A stretch of DNA of 64,000 nt from Phaseolus vulgaris. Taxonomy: Eukaryota > Streptophyta > Magnoliopsida > Fabales > Fabaceae. Shown here in pieces: positions 36,675 to 48,789 of the stretch. The stretch is taken from assembly GCF_000499845.2 (NCBI RefSeq), contig NC_023758.2:13300427-13364426 (forward strand), written 5' to 3'. Under the pieces are notes generated by a model, which ran no database searches, was not told the DNA's origin, and saw only the letters and a program-made list of their open reading frames with translations. The position numbers were made by a program, and so were the translations under genes. How positions within the stretch are numbered: position 1 is the first letter of the stretch; the number at the start of each line of letters is the position of its first letter.

Positions 36675-37480
36675 ACGGTCTGATGTAAATTTTGGATGTT
36701 TTTTCCATAAATAGAATTAGCTTTGGATTCAAAACGGAAACCTAAAATATAGAAAATTGTCAATAATCATTGCATACAATATAAGCTAGCCATTTCCACA
36801 AAAAGTTTTATGAAAAATATTATCTAATCCAATAACCTAAAAATTTTATGAACAAGAAAATAAAACCACACCATTTATGCTAGAGATGGAAAGCTGCCTA
36901 TTGTTGTCTCAGTTGTTGGATGCCATCTTGGGACAACGAAGATTGATCATTAAAGACCTGAAGCATTTCACTCACGTTATTGTGCAGTACTCGTAAAGGT
37001 AGAATACAAATTCATCCTACATTGAAATATGTTACCTCTGTCCAGGTGTTAATAATACCCATCCAAATGATGACTTTTATCTAGTACATGATGTAGTAGT
37101 CACATTTGAATGAATTTGTTTGCCTAAACAGTAAAATGAGAAGAAATGACAAAAAATAATTTCATACAACTTGTACATATTGTAAAAAAAGATTTCTAAC
37201 CTTAGGATACAAGAATTGCAGTGACCTTTTTCTACCTATGCTAGTTAAAATGTTTGTGTCGTCCACAACTCTATTTAAAGTAAAGACATATGTTAGTTAG
37301 AATAAAGTAAAATAAAACATTAATCTATTATATTAAACTAATTTTAACAATTAATTTCAATTCTCAGATTTTTAAATTTAAACATCTAAATAATATGGTT
37401 TCAATGTAATAAGCAACATCAAACCAATGAAAAACAAAGAAAAGTATCATGAGATCCTAGAAAATTTGGAACATTATTTT
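36675..37480. other. Intergenic with one exon-like island
   Basis: Mostly AT-rich. The only island of note is the minus-strand exon-like segment at 36898-36989, listed separately. Confidence 0.35.
36898..36989 (-). pseudogene. Exon-like fragment of an unrecognised host gene
   Basis: On the minus strand a pyrimidine-rich 3' splice site (TTTGTATTCTACCTTTACGAG) is followed by an open segment reading LHNNVSEMLQVFNDQSSLSQ and nine further residues to a TAG stop at 36898. The composition is like a real protein end, not AT-rich noise. No upstream exon was found nearby. It may be a captured gene fragment or the last exon of a gene broken by transposons. Product not recognised. Confidence 0.3.
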
Positions 37481-37830
37481 GTTCAATATAAATTGTTCTT
37501 GCCGATTGACTTGAGTGGAAAGCTCTACTCCTAACCTGTCTCCTCTAACTTCTTTTCTGTGTCTTTTCGTTGCACTGGAACGTGGCTCTATTGGGACAGA
37601 GGGGCTCTACCTATTGCTCACACTTTGACGATCAAGTCAGTGAGAGATTACTAAAATAAGATAAGTATTCGGTTTCAGTCTAGTATTCAGAAACAACGTC
37701 CCTTTACCTAGGGTCTCATGCCCCTTTTATAACTACTCTTGTAACAGCTTTCATTCATGAGAACCTTATCTCAACAGAAAGCATACATATAAGAAAAACC
37801 ACATGCTAACGAGCACGACTTATCTTCAAG
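37480..37830 (-). mobile_element. Probable LTR fragment (Tat/Ogre-like)
   Basis: The minus strand has a TATA-like GTTATAAAAGGGGCATGAG, followed downstream by ACTGACTTGATCGTC, resembling the U5 motif of Tat/Ogre-like gypsy LTRs. Ends unresolved. A similar arrangement on the + strand lies near 59560-59720. Confidence 0.4.
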
Positions 37831-40380
37831 TGCTAACAGCAGGAAAACATTCTATTTAACATGTGCACCATTATTCTCGGGTGTTCCTCTTTTATTCTCT
37901 TCAACTTTTAATTAATATATAAATAACTTGCATATTATCACAAAAGATAAAATATCTCTTATTTTCATAATAATATGATAACAGATTTAAACAATAACAA
38001 TTATATTTTTCATCTTCATAATAATATCACAAGAGATAAAATATCTCTTTATCTTTTATCTTAATTACCTTTCATGTGCCGACCCTACCTGGACCGAGGT
38101 CCCAAACATTCCTCTCCAGTACATAAACCATAAACACACATTTTTTTAAAATAGTTATTATCCTTATACCACATACGTATTATTAAAATTAACTCCATGA
38201 CATTTTTAAAAGAAAGCAAAACATTATTCTTTCCTATTTTGTGCTTTATTAAATAAGTTTCCCTAATTATGTTAAAAATCATAAGTAATTATTTTATTAA
38301 AAACAAAATTTTGTAATTTTTTTTTAAACAAACAGACCCAATATTACTAAATTTAATTAATTTTAATTTTTATCCAAATTAAATAATGTTAGAACCTTTA
38401 AATGTACTTACAGAAATCGGAAATGAGGAAAAAAGTTTTATCCCACTTCATAAAGTTAACTACGTGATCACAAATTGTTATTTATTTATTTTCTCAGTAT
38501 GTACAATTTCTTCAGAATTTTCTTTAATAGAGCTCCAACCTGAGATTTTCTTACAGAAAATCAAAATTCAATCTCACTTAACCCAATTAAAAACTAAAAA
38601 AGATAATTTGACACTCCCAATATATTCTTACTTTACACGTATATAATAATTTATACTAAAATATAAAAGGAATATAATTAAAATAATAATATATTAAATT
38701 GTTAAGTGTAAATGTGAACATATCCACACTCGAAACTAAAATATCCAGAAAAACAAAAACAGAAGAAAAATAAAGTGACGAAAAGCAGGGAGACACTTCC
38801 CACTCCCATGTTGCATGTGTGTAAAATTGTGTAATGTCTAATTCCATCCCACAAGGCAACAATGAGTACGAATTGAAAAACTAACTTTGTCTACTAATGT
38901 AGTGTAGATAGTGCTTATATTAAATACATAGAGAGCATGTGAGGTCCATGTGAAGATTATCATTACAAGCTTTTTAGTTGTAAAGATGTTGTCTATATCC
39001 ATACCCACCACACCATTAAACATGTTCCTGTTTACTTCTTCCCCTTGTTCAAAGGTAGTTACCATGTTCTTCCCTTACCTATAAGTTTAGGGTTCCTTCC
39101 TTTAACAAACCTCAAAACTCATAAAAAAAAAAAAAAACATAGTTTGTATTATAGACTCTTAATTGTCAAGCAATGTCATACTAGCGAAAGAAAATAATAA
39201 ATCACATATTTAGTAAAAAATATTCACTTTGAATTTCATTGAGGCTAGTATTTAGATTCATATAATGCATACTCTTTTATGAAGGAAAGTGGGATTCAGC
39301 TATTTTCTTAGTGCTTATAGGTCTCTTATTTTCAACTAGCTAGTTTCTCATGCATCCACTATATATGTGGTCCTTATTCATTATTGATATATACTGTCCT
39401 TATTGTGGTTCAAAGCTGTATCCAATTAACCATGAAAAGGGTGTTTTCCTATATTTCTCTCTCTAATTAATTAGAAAACTTTATCCACTCATGTGGGTTA
39501 ATGTCATGGTGATGTATAGATTCTTTATCTTAGGGTTAGTAGCAATTTGCCACATGGAAGAAAGCTAATACTGGAGATAGAACACAAATACCATACGTAA
39601 CAAACATTTCTAGCTGTTAAGCATGCAAACAAACACATTTATTAATTATTAAAATGATAAAAAAATAGTTATATTAATTTTGTTATTTTTCTTCATAATT
39701 CTCTTCTTTAGATTTGACAAGATGTGAAGTTGTGAAGTCTGCTTCTACAGGGTGAAGATGCCTTGTTTTCTAGTTGGTTAATTATGAGTTACTAGCTTTT
39801 GTATTTTTCTTTTCAACTGTTGTTTCTGATGATGGAAAATATTGACCGACACATTTCCTTCAAAAGTTGTCATGCGCATGCGTCAATTCATACTTTCATT
39901 TTTCACCATAAAAGAGAAGAGATATCATAGTCAAATATTTTAGTATTTTTTTATTTATTTTTATTAGTTGAAATTTATTAAAAGTTATGAATTTTATAGT
40001 TTTTTTATGTCATTAATGAGTTTTACAAACTTTTAATAAAATTTAACTAATAATAAAGAGAAAAAGGTTTTTCAGGTTTCGTGTCTTTTAACATTTTGAT
40101 TTAGAAAATACTATTCCCACTGAGAGAGAGGAGCTTTAAATATAAAAAAAAAAAAAGGCTTTTAGTAACACAGATCTTTAAGACACTTTTTCTGGATTGG
40201 AGGGACACTTAATGTTTAAAGTATTTAGACAGAAATAATGGTTTATAGTTCACAAGAAACAAACTAGATACAAGAATAATAATGAATATTTCATTAATTA
40301 TTTAAAAAATTAAATGATTATATTCTAATTATATTGACTGTTCTAATAACAGTATGAGAATTTTTGAATTAGAGATGCAC
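37831..40380. other. AT-rich intergenic sequence, no gene seen
   Basis: Several short open frames (38085-39065) have no recognisable content. An A-run lies at 39123-39137. Nothing else stands out. Confidence 0.4.
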
Positions 40381-42160
40381 GTTCATTGAATATGGTGAAA
40401 TCAATGAGAGTTTAATTCCACAATAAGTGGAAATTAAAGAAGATAGAGAGTGTTTCTCTAATTGTTGTGACAATAAAGAAGACCAACACAATGATGAGTC
40501 TATGATTCAAAATGATCGTATCTTAGAAATAAAAAGAAATAACATTAAGGAGGTCTCAAAGTAAATAGATAAGCTATTTTGAATGATTATGTGAATCTAT
40601 ACATGAGTAAGAAAGTGACTTAAGCAATATTGATAATGATGTGATTTCGTTTTCACAAGCTGTAAATTGTGATAATTCTAGAAAATGGTTAAATACTATG
40701 AAAGAAGAGTTGAAGTCCATGGAGCGTAATGATGTTTGGAACCTTGTAGAATTGCTAGAAGGTTGCAAGAGAGTTTATTGTAAATGGTTATTTAAAACCA
40801 AATATGAGTTTCATGGCAATCTTAAACATTATAAGGCTAGACTTGTTGCTAAGGGTTTTACTTGAAAATATGGTGTTAACTATAAAGAGACATTTTCGCA
40901 TGTCTCACGGAAATATTTTTTTGGGATTATCATGATATTGTTAGCCAATTTTTTAATTGTAGCTACATCAAATAGATGTGAAAAACTGTCTTTCTTAATA
41001 GAGATTTAGACTGAAATTTTATATGGACCAACCAATGAGTTTTTAGTTGAAGAAAGGAACATATGTTGTGGAAATTAAAGAAATCAATATATGGACTTAA
41101 GCAAGGCTCCCACCAATTATATTTGAAGTTTATTGATACTATTATTTCTTTTATATTTAAGGAAAACACTATTGATCGGATTATATATCTAAAGATTAGT
41201 GGGAGTAAGATTACTCTTTTATTTTGTATGTTTTGTTGGCAACTAATGATCTTGGTCTTCTTCATGGACTAAGAACTTTCTCTCAAGTAACTTTGAAATG
41301 GAAGATATGGGTGAGATAAGTTATGTGATAGAAATAGAAATATTTCAACATAGATATGAAGGAATGTTATGCTTATTCTAGAAAGCGCATATTAATAAGG
41401 TACTAGAGATGTTTAGGATAAGGAAGTGCTCAACATCTTCTATTCCAAATTAGAAATAAGAAAAAATTAATCTTGCTCAATGTCCTAAGAATGATGTGAG
41501 ACATAAATAAATGGAAGTTTATGATAATAAATAAATAAATAAATGAAAGTAATTTTGCATGCATTTGTTGTTAGGAGTATAATGTATGCTCAAACTTGTA
41601 CTAAACCATTTAGAGCTGGAATGTTATCATATTAAAGTAATCTGAGAATGGAACATTGGAAAGCTCCAAAGAATGTTTTAATATATCTATGGGGAAAAAA
41701 GATTGCATGCTTACGTATAAGAAGTATGATAATCTTGAATTGATTAGATATTTAAACTCCAATTTTTCTAGATGTGTGTATATTAGAAAAATCCTCTCTT
41801 GGCTACGTATTTCTTTAAGCTAAAGGAGTAATATTGTGGAGAACTGCAAGGCAATCTATTGTTGTTGCATCCACTATTGAAGTTCAATGTGTAGAATGCT
41901 TTGAGGCTACAATACAAATTAATTGGCTTTGGAATATTTGATAATATTACGAGATCACTGAAAGTGTATTGTAATAACTCTGCAACAATGTTTTTTCTCT
42001 AAAAATGATAAGTACTCTGAAGTTGTTAAGCATAAGGAGTTGAAGTATACTTTGCTATGAAAGAGGAAGTTCAAAAACTCGGATTGTCTATAAAACATAT
42101 TAAAAATCTTATTATAGCTAACAGAGAATGTACGATTTTTATGTCTCAGGTGACAGGCAC
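40381..42160 (+). pseudogene. Ty1/copia pol remnant (reverse transcriptase and RNase H)
   Basis: The reverse transcriptase N-terminal part at 40641-40863 reads KWLNTMKEELKSMERNDVWN and KHYKARLVAKGFT before a stop. A second block (41063-41272) has LKKSIYGLKQGS. The catalytic YVDD site is lost: after the codons for Y-V near 41226 about 9 bases are deleted, so the frame passes straight to the LLATNDLGLLHG-like stretch. The RNase H part (to ~42160) is full of stops. No LTRs were identified; the fragment ends 28 bp before a MITE. Confidence 0.8.
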
Positions 42161-42187
42161 ATGACTTGCTATTAAAAGGAACTAATA

Positions 42188-42571
42188 CACTACAAGAAAA
42201 AATATGAAATAGAAACCAATTTTAGATACCAAAAATAATTAGTTGTTATAATAACTAAATTAGAGATCATTTTAGAAACTAAAAAAAAAAATTGGTTTCT
42301 AATTATTTTATATTATTGTTAAATGGTTTCTAAATTGGTATCTAATTAGCTACCAAGGTTTTAACTACCAATTATTTAGTTTCTAAATTTGGTAGCAAAA
42401 GTCTTGGTTGCGAATTAGATACCAATTTATAAACCATTTAACAATAATAGAAACTAATTTAGAAACCAAAATTTTTTTAGTCTTTAAAATGGTCTCTAAT
42501 TTAGTCATTATAGCAACTAATTATTTTTTGTCTCTAAAAATTGGTTTCTATTTCATGATTTTCTTGTAGTG
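42188..42571. mobile_element. Palindromic CACTA-ended MITE, 384 bp
   Basis: CACTACAAG...CTTGTAGTG termini with the ATA duplication at 42185-42187 and 42572-42574. The interior is a long imperfect inverted repeat with the same phrases as 22598-22968. Confidence 0.9.
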
Positions 42572-42574
42572 ATA

Positions 42575-43188
42575 AATAATTAAATTAAAAATGAAGGATA
42601 AAATAGTAATTAGGTTAAAAAGGAGCATTTTCATGATAATGACTACTATTTGGCCTAGCAAAATAATAAGGTTTATATCTATAAAAATCACTAACACATA
42701 CGACAAGGTCCCTTCCCTAACAAGTACGTATTTTAATCTATCTTAAATTCATAAAGTGAAAGAGATAAAAGAATAGTGAGTCAAAAGGAAAATGAGTGAA
42801 ATATTGCATCATTATTCATCTATTGCATCTCAAAGTATTGAAGAACCATATAGAAAGGGTGAGACTCATCCATCTAATAGAATATGTGAGAATCGTATAA
42901 TTTAAAATCTTATTTTAATTTTCTATAATAGGGATTTGTTTTGAAAATCAATAAGTTTTTATATTTGCATAATGAAAATTTTGTTTTCTAAATTACTAAG
43001 AAGAAACTATTATATTTTGAGATCATGCTATGGAATCCTTGAAAATGGAGAGGACAAGTCCTTGAACTCATTGTAATAATATAAAATATATTAGTTTGAA
43101 TAAAATATACTTAAACAACATAACATAATAAGTAATTTCACAATGTTAGTGTATATTTCTTTTTTATGTTTGGAGTCTTTGATAAGTA
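42575..43188. other. AT-rich intergenic, no gene seen
   Basis: No open frame or repeat recognised here. Confidence 0.4.
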
Positions 43189-43459
43189 TTACAAAGTGGA
43201 CTTTAAGCCTAACTCAACCCTCACGCCGAGACTGCCAACTCGTACGTGGGACTATATATTATGGGTGGTTCGATAGCGGGTGGCACAATAGGCCCAACAA
43301 ATACTCGCTAGGATAGGCTCAAAATGGCTCTGATACCATATTACGAAGTGGACTTTAAACCTAACTCAACCCCATAAAACTGGCTCATAGGGTTGAGGTT
43401 TGCATCCACTTATATACAATGAAAGGCTCTAATCTCTAGACGATGTGGGATCTCCAACA
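43189..43459 (-). mobile_element. TRIM (miniature LTR retrotransposon), partly deleted
   Basis: The right terminal repeat (43339-43459) read on the minus strand starts TGTTGGAGATCCCACATCG and ends CCACTTCGTAATA. Beside it lies the tRNA-Met primer site TGGTATCAGAGCC (minus strand, 43326-43338). The left repeat keeps only ~34 bp (TTACAAAGTGGACTTTAAGC and on). There is no coding capacity. This LTR phrase is abundant in legume genomes. Confidence 0.75.
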
Positions 43460-43671
43460 ATAAGTGGACCAACTTTTACCAAATATATCACTAATAAGTA
43501 TATTGAACTTTGGTTTGGTTGCAAAACCGTACACCGAAAACAATTATTAATATCACAAAATTTATATTTAAAACTTTTGATAAAAAAGAGTTAATATACA
43601 ACTTTTACGATAAGGTACATAAAATTATTTTTCTAAATTTAATCAAAGAAATATGTGCAAAAAAAGAAATA

Positions 43672-44060
43672 TTACTACAACAAAATTATTAAATAAAAAC
43701 TAATTTTAAAAATTCAAAATAATTATTATTATATTAATTAAATTAGAGTCCATTTTATAAATTAAAAAAAATTACCAATATTTAAAGTAATTTTTATTAT
43801 TAATAAAAATTTATAAAATAATTTTTAAATTAGTATCTAACCATTAACTATCAATATTTTTAACTATTACTTTATATTCTAAATTAATTTTTTTAAAAAC
43901 TAATTTAAAATAAAAAATATCAGTAACAAAAATATTACTAGTCAATTTTTATCTATTTAAAAATTATTTTATAAATTATTATTAATAATAATAACTATCT
44001 TAATTATAAATAATTTTTTAATCTCTAAATAACTTATAATAATATTCAAAATAATGACGG
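43672..44060. mobile_element. Strongly degenerate copy of the palindromic MITE
   Basis: The left end TACTACAACAAAATTATTAA and internal AT-rich mirror-image phrases align with the intact MITE copies. The right end is eroded. No target duplication. Confidence 0.5.
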
Positions 44061-44544
44061 TTCGTCTATATATGATTTTTTAACCATTAATAAAACATTT
44101 TTCTTTACTAGTATACAATAACTAGAAAGAGTGAGAAGAATAATTTAAATTGTACATTCACTATATAGGATTAAAATTTATTATAAGTATTTAAAAATGT
44201 CACATAACTTTATTTTATGATTTTAGTTTATTGTTAAGATTCACTATTATAATTCCCTCGTAATAAAAGTCTTTTTCACTTGACATGTCGTATGTGAACA
44301 TATTTATTCTTGTAATTTTCTAATATGTGAGCATTCAAACCGTAGTATCTTTTAGACGGTTGATGTGTTGTCGTGAATATTTAGAATCGACACAAATACT
44401 TTTAGAAATGACAAAAGTCGAAAGGTACCCTAAAAACCTGTCGTATACGAAAAGTGAGTGCTTTCTTTATTTGAATTTAATGTTGACATGCAGTAAGTGT
44501 GAATATATTTTAATTACTTACCTTTTTAATGAATGAATTTGTTG

Positions 44545-44955
44545 TGACACTGAAGTTTCATTAAAATAAATCATTAAATAAAAATTAATTTTAAAAAATA
44601 AAATAATTAATCATTATATTGATTAAATTATATATTATTTTACAAATTAAAAAAGTTATTGATATTTAAAGTAATTTTTTTTATTAATAAAATTTTTAAA
44701 TTAATTTTTAAATTGATATCTAATTAGCTATCAAGATTTTAACTACTAATTATTTTAGATTCTAAAGTTGGTAGCTAAAATTTTGGTAACTAATTAGATA
44801 TCAATTTAAAAACTAGTTTATAAATTTTATTAATAATAGAAACTTTAGATATCAATAATTTTAGTCTCAACTATAATATCTAATTTAGTCAATATACTAA
44901 CTAATTATATTTGATCTTTAAATTTAACTTTTATTTAATGATTATTTTGTAGTAT
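44545..44955. mobile_element. Degenerate copy of the palindromic MITE
   Basis: It retains the central GATATCTAATTAGCTATCAA and its mirror image, plus a right end ATTATTTTGTAGTA (mutated TTGTAGTG). The left terminus is eroded near 44545-44580. Confidence 0.55.
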
Positions 44956-47140
44956 TCATTTATTAATGTATTTTAATATTATTTCTACAACTTTTTATTA
45001 GAATTGTTGGTTTGTTTTAAAATTAAAATATAAAATGTTTTTACAAGAAATAAGTGTTGTGTTTTCCATATAAAAAAATGCCTTCAAACTAAGTTAACTC
45101 CATATGAGGATATGAAAGTCAAATTGTTAATTAAAAGTTAAAATAAGATTCACCTACAAAATATTCTTCAAAAATTTAAGTTCATAAGATCTTATTAACA
45201 GTGTTAAATGCATCAGTATATTGAGTGAAAAAAAAACTAATTGAGAACTTCATTTTTATATATTTATAGATTTTAGGACTCTTGAAGAAGGTTTGATAAC
45301 TAAAAGATATATTTATTTATAATACTTGAATAATATCTTATATCTTTCAGTCTAGTATTCGCTAGCCATTGATTATATATGGTTATCAATTGCTTATTTG
45401 AGTTATTCAGATACAAATAAGTATATTGCCAATTATATTAAGTTGTAATTATCTGAGTTGCTCATATGTGCGTAGGCGTGTAGGCGTAGAACATAAGTCT
45501 CTCTCCAGCTTGAAATCTAACTTGGTTATGCAGGTGCACCGATTTGTAGAGTGAATGATCTTTATTATATTGACCAATTATAGATCGATCTTATGCATTT
45601 TTTTTAGGTTGAATTTTTACAACCACATTCTAGAAGACTAATTTTTTTTTCATCAATAAGAAACAAATAATTAAACAGTACCACTTAAGGGTGGTCTAAC
45701 TCTCATACAGAGCTAGATATACAAAAGCATAATTTCTCATACTCAAACAACATCCCAAACGATCGACTTACTGCCTATCCATACACTATCAACTAAATAC
45801 AACAGTAAGATCAAGGACCAACCATGCCACCCTAATAGTAACTTTAAATTGAATGCATACATACCAAAGGTTCTAGACATCAGTCAGAGAACAAGAAACT
45901 CATACATACCAAGGATTTTTGTTTCACGTCAAGATGTTACAATGTTTAGGTGGCTGACATTTTGTTTCTAATGATATGATGTCCTATGATGCAATGTTTG
46001 AGAGATACACCATTTTGCATGTTTGCATTATATTCAAACACCCTGCAAGCTTTTGTTACTAATCACCCTCGTTCTCCATCTTTCAAGACTTATTCAAGCG
46101 TTTCTAGAGTTTTCCTCAGTCGTTTTTCACCACCCTTCTCCATTAGGTATGTTTCCATGGCCTCCTTTTCCTTTTCTTTATTCCTCCAATGGTGATAACT
46201 CTCTAGTGTGTCTTACTAACTCTTTTTTCTTTAGCAAAGGACTATATGGAGGAACTTTGTTCTTCTTTGTTAAAGAAAAAGTCCAACACCCTATCATTTT
46301 GCTTAAGTCTTGAAAACAACTAAGTATGAACATGGTAATGGTTCGTTTGCAAGACAATAGCTTCGATCAAGAACATATCATGTAACACACACATGTTTTC
46401 TCTATCAGATGATACAATATTGTGCAATCTTCATTTACTTTTGATAAAACATTTATATCTTCAAATCATATATGCACAGTCTAAGCTAACCTCATACTAC
46501 AACAAACATATATATACTTATTATATGTTGTAGTTAATGTCAATTGCTTCCGTTTTACCAAAGAGATTCATTCAAAGACAAGTCACTTCAAATGATCTCT
46601 TTAATAAAAAGCTAAAGTTCCTTTCTTCAACAACATCCTGACATATAGATCACTTCAACTCTGACTCAGCTATTTGCCCCGGACAATGTGCATTTTTATG
46701 ATATGTTAGTGAAAAAGGTCATGCTACCTATGGAGATAAGTATTTTTAGTGATAAAAAATGTTGTGTATATAAGAAGATTAATTAAAGTTATATGGAGTG
46801 CATTTAATGCAACATCCAAATTCAAGCTCGTCAGACGTAGAAAGGAGATTCAAGTAATTTGAAGTTGCTTAACAACCAAAAACGGTCTCTCGATGGACAT
46901 ATTCTTCAATGCATACACAAAGCCAACTTTCAAGAATAGGAAGATAGATCCCCTATGAATAGAGTACAAACTCTGTAAACTCTTTGGATCCAAAAAAGTT
47001 TCAAAGAGAACACTATGAGTGTTTATGTAGCTAAATATGAGAGAGTGCATCACGTTGTATTCGTAGAATTATGTATTCCCTCCCTAAAGAGCAATATTCA
47101 TGATCTAATAACACAAACTTCACATCTTAGCCAATTGTGG
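44956..47140. other. Intergenic, possible LINE tail near 45645
   Basis: At 45642-45720 the minus strand ends in an A-run preceded by TTGTTTCTTATTGATG, like a plant LINE 3' end; no duplication was found. Open frames at 45986-46313 are not recognised. Otherwise nothing seen. Confidence 0.3.
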
Positions 47141-47144
47141 TTGT

Positions 47145-47660
47145 TGGGAAAGAACACTTAGTCGAGCCTAGAAATTCTTTGGAAAGAATACTCAGTCGAG
47201 TCAGAAATGGTTCGGTAAAAAATACTAAGTTTGTCACGGATGGCTTGGGAAAGAATACTCAATAGGTTAGCCAAGAGAGGCTGGAAGTTGAAAGAATACT
47301 CATAGAGCCAGAAGTGACTTGTGGAAAAAATACTCAAAGGATTAGCCAAGAGTAGCTACGAGCCCAATTAATACTAAAGGTTTAAGTCATAAGTGGCTAC
47401 GAGCCTAAACAATACTCAAGGGGGTTAGAAAAAAGTGGGTATGAGCTCAAAGTGTACTTGAAATGTACTTCACAACATTAGTCTACTTAATGGAACTCGG
47501 TCTCTTAATTGAGAACTTGATGTAATTTGTTGGGACAAACGAACTAGTATAAATTGTTGTTTGTATTTTCTCTCTTTCGTATCTCAAATATATTACAAGC
47601 TATCATCATTTGTACTAATTGAAGAATGAGAGCTTCTTTTGAAAATACATGTTTGAAATG
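47145..47660 (+). repeat. Degenerate ~40-bp minisatellite in a probable LTR
   Basis: The phrase (G)AAAGAATACTCA or close variants recurs about every 30-45 bp from 47179 to 47415, alternating with TTAGCCAAGAG and GGCTACGAGC. A TATA-like AGTATAAATTG follows near 47550. The layout suggests the U3/R part of a copia LTR; boundaries are unresolved. Confidence 0.5.
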
Positions 47661-47689
47661 CATTAGTCTAAAAAATTAATAAAGGTGCA

Positions 47690-48085
47690 AAGTTTCATCT
47701 GGTGAATTTTTCAAATTTCTCCACCAGATTCACAATGATGTGATAATATTTATGTAGCGAGGCTCCTTAACTTGGTAGTCGTCATTTATTTGTTCTATGA
47801 TCAACTAAGATTCACTCTAGCACTTGAGTTATTTTGCTTACAATTCCTCAGTAAGCCTTAGCACAAGAATCAATGTTTCAAATTTGGCCTGATTGTTTGA
47901 TATATCAAAGTCAAATATATTGGTTTACTTGAGGATAATGTTTCTAGTCTCTCGAGGTTTATTCCAGATCGACTACCTATTTTATTCGATGAACTATCCA
48001 CACTCAATGACCAACATTCATGTTTTTCTCCTAGTTGATGAAACTCTATAAAGAAATCAGCCAAGAGTTTAGCCTTCATTGGGTC
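47690..48085 (-). pseudogene. Ty3/gypsy RNase H remnant
   Basis: On the minus strand KAKLLADFFIEFHQLGEKHE is followed by CWSLSVDSSSNKIGS, the start of a gypsy RNase H (catalytic Asp in the SVDSSS loop). It then decays into stops with recognisable downstream phrases to about 47690. Its upstream side is cut at 48086 by the family-2 LTR. Confidence 0.75.
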
Positions 48086-48086
48086 T

Positions 48087-48494
48087 TGATAAGTGTTATA
48101 ATTCAGTAATATTTCATACAAAAAGATAGGCATTTTTGGATTTTAATTGATAAAATATTTCTAATTCAACCCCTAATTTAGGAATTTGAATTTTTTTACA
48201 CATTTTTATATTATAAGATGAATGTGAATGATTTGTTCCTAAATTTGTGTTAAATTTTAGGATTCTATGGGAAAATAGAGATTAGAGGGTAAAGGAGAAT
48301 GGACAATTTAAAGACAAGATGAAAAGACAAAGTTGGAACATTGAAAAACTCGTTCAACCTCGCCCAAGACTCGCTCAAGGCTCGCTTAAGCGAGTTTGAT
48401 AGCCAAGTTAGTTTTTTTATTCTCGTGAAACTCGCTTGCACGAGTTTGACAACAAAGTTTGTCTTTTATTCTGCAGAGGAACTCGCCCAGGGAT
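48087..48494 (+). repeat. 5' part of a family-2 LTR
   Basis: It starts TGATAAGTGTTATAATTCAG and aligns with 34261 onward through AACTCGCC-type motifs to about 48494, where CACTA transposase sequence begins abruptly. The 3' part of the LTR is absent. Confidence 0.7.
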
Positions 48495-48780
48495 GATGCA
48501 GTAGATGGTGAAGTACATGATGTTCAATTAGAAGACATGATTCGTGATGTTGGAGTTGAGTCTTTTGTAGAAGCGCATGGATATGGAAGTATGTCAAGCG
48601 ATGCAGAGACTACATTGTATCTTGGATCAACTAACTTCACACGGGATTCAACGGTGTTAAGATGATGAATTTGAAGAAAATAAATGGATGGATTGATAAA
48701 AGCTTCACGGAATTGCTTCAGTTGTTAAAGGGTATGCTTCCATAGGGGAATACTCTACCTAATCGTAATTATAAGACCAA
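48495..48780 (+). pseudogene. CACTA TNP2-type transposase fragment
   Basis: The first block reads EDMIRDVGVESFVEAHGYGS then SSDAETTLYLGSTNFT, a hallmark of TNP2-like CACTA transposases upstream of the catalytic region. A one-base frameshift near 48663 leads into NGWIDKSFTELLQLLKGMLP. A TAG at 48750 region stands where related proteins have Glu. The catalytic domain is absent. Confidence 0.75.
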
Positions 48781-48789
48781 AAAGATTGG

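Noticed and set aside
43189..43459. Cassandra TRIM (LTRs carrying 5S rRNA-like sequence)
   Set aside because: No 5S rRNA promoter-like boxes are visible; the LTR matches the other common legume TRIM phrase.
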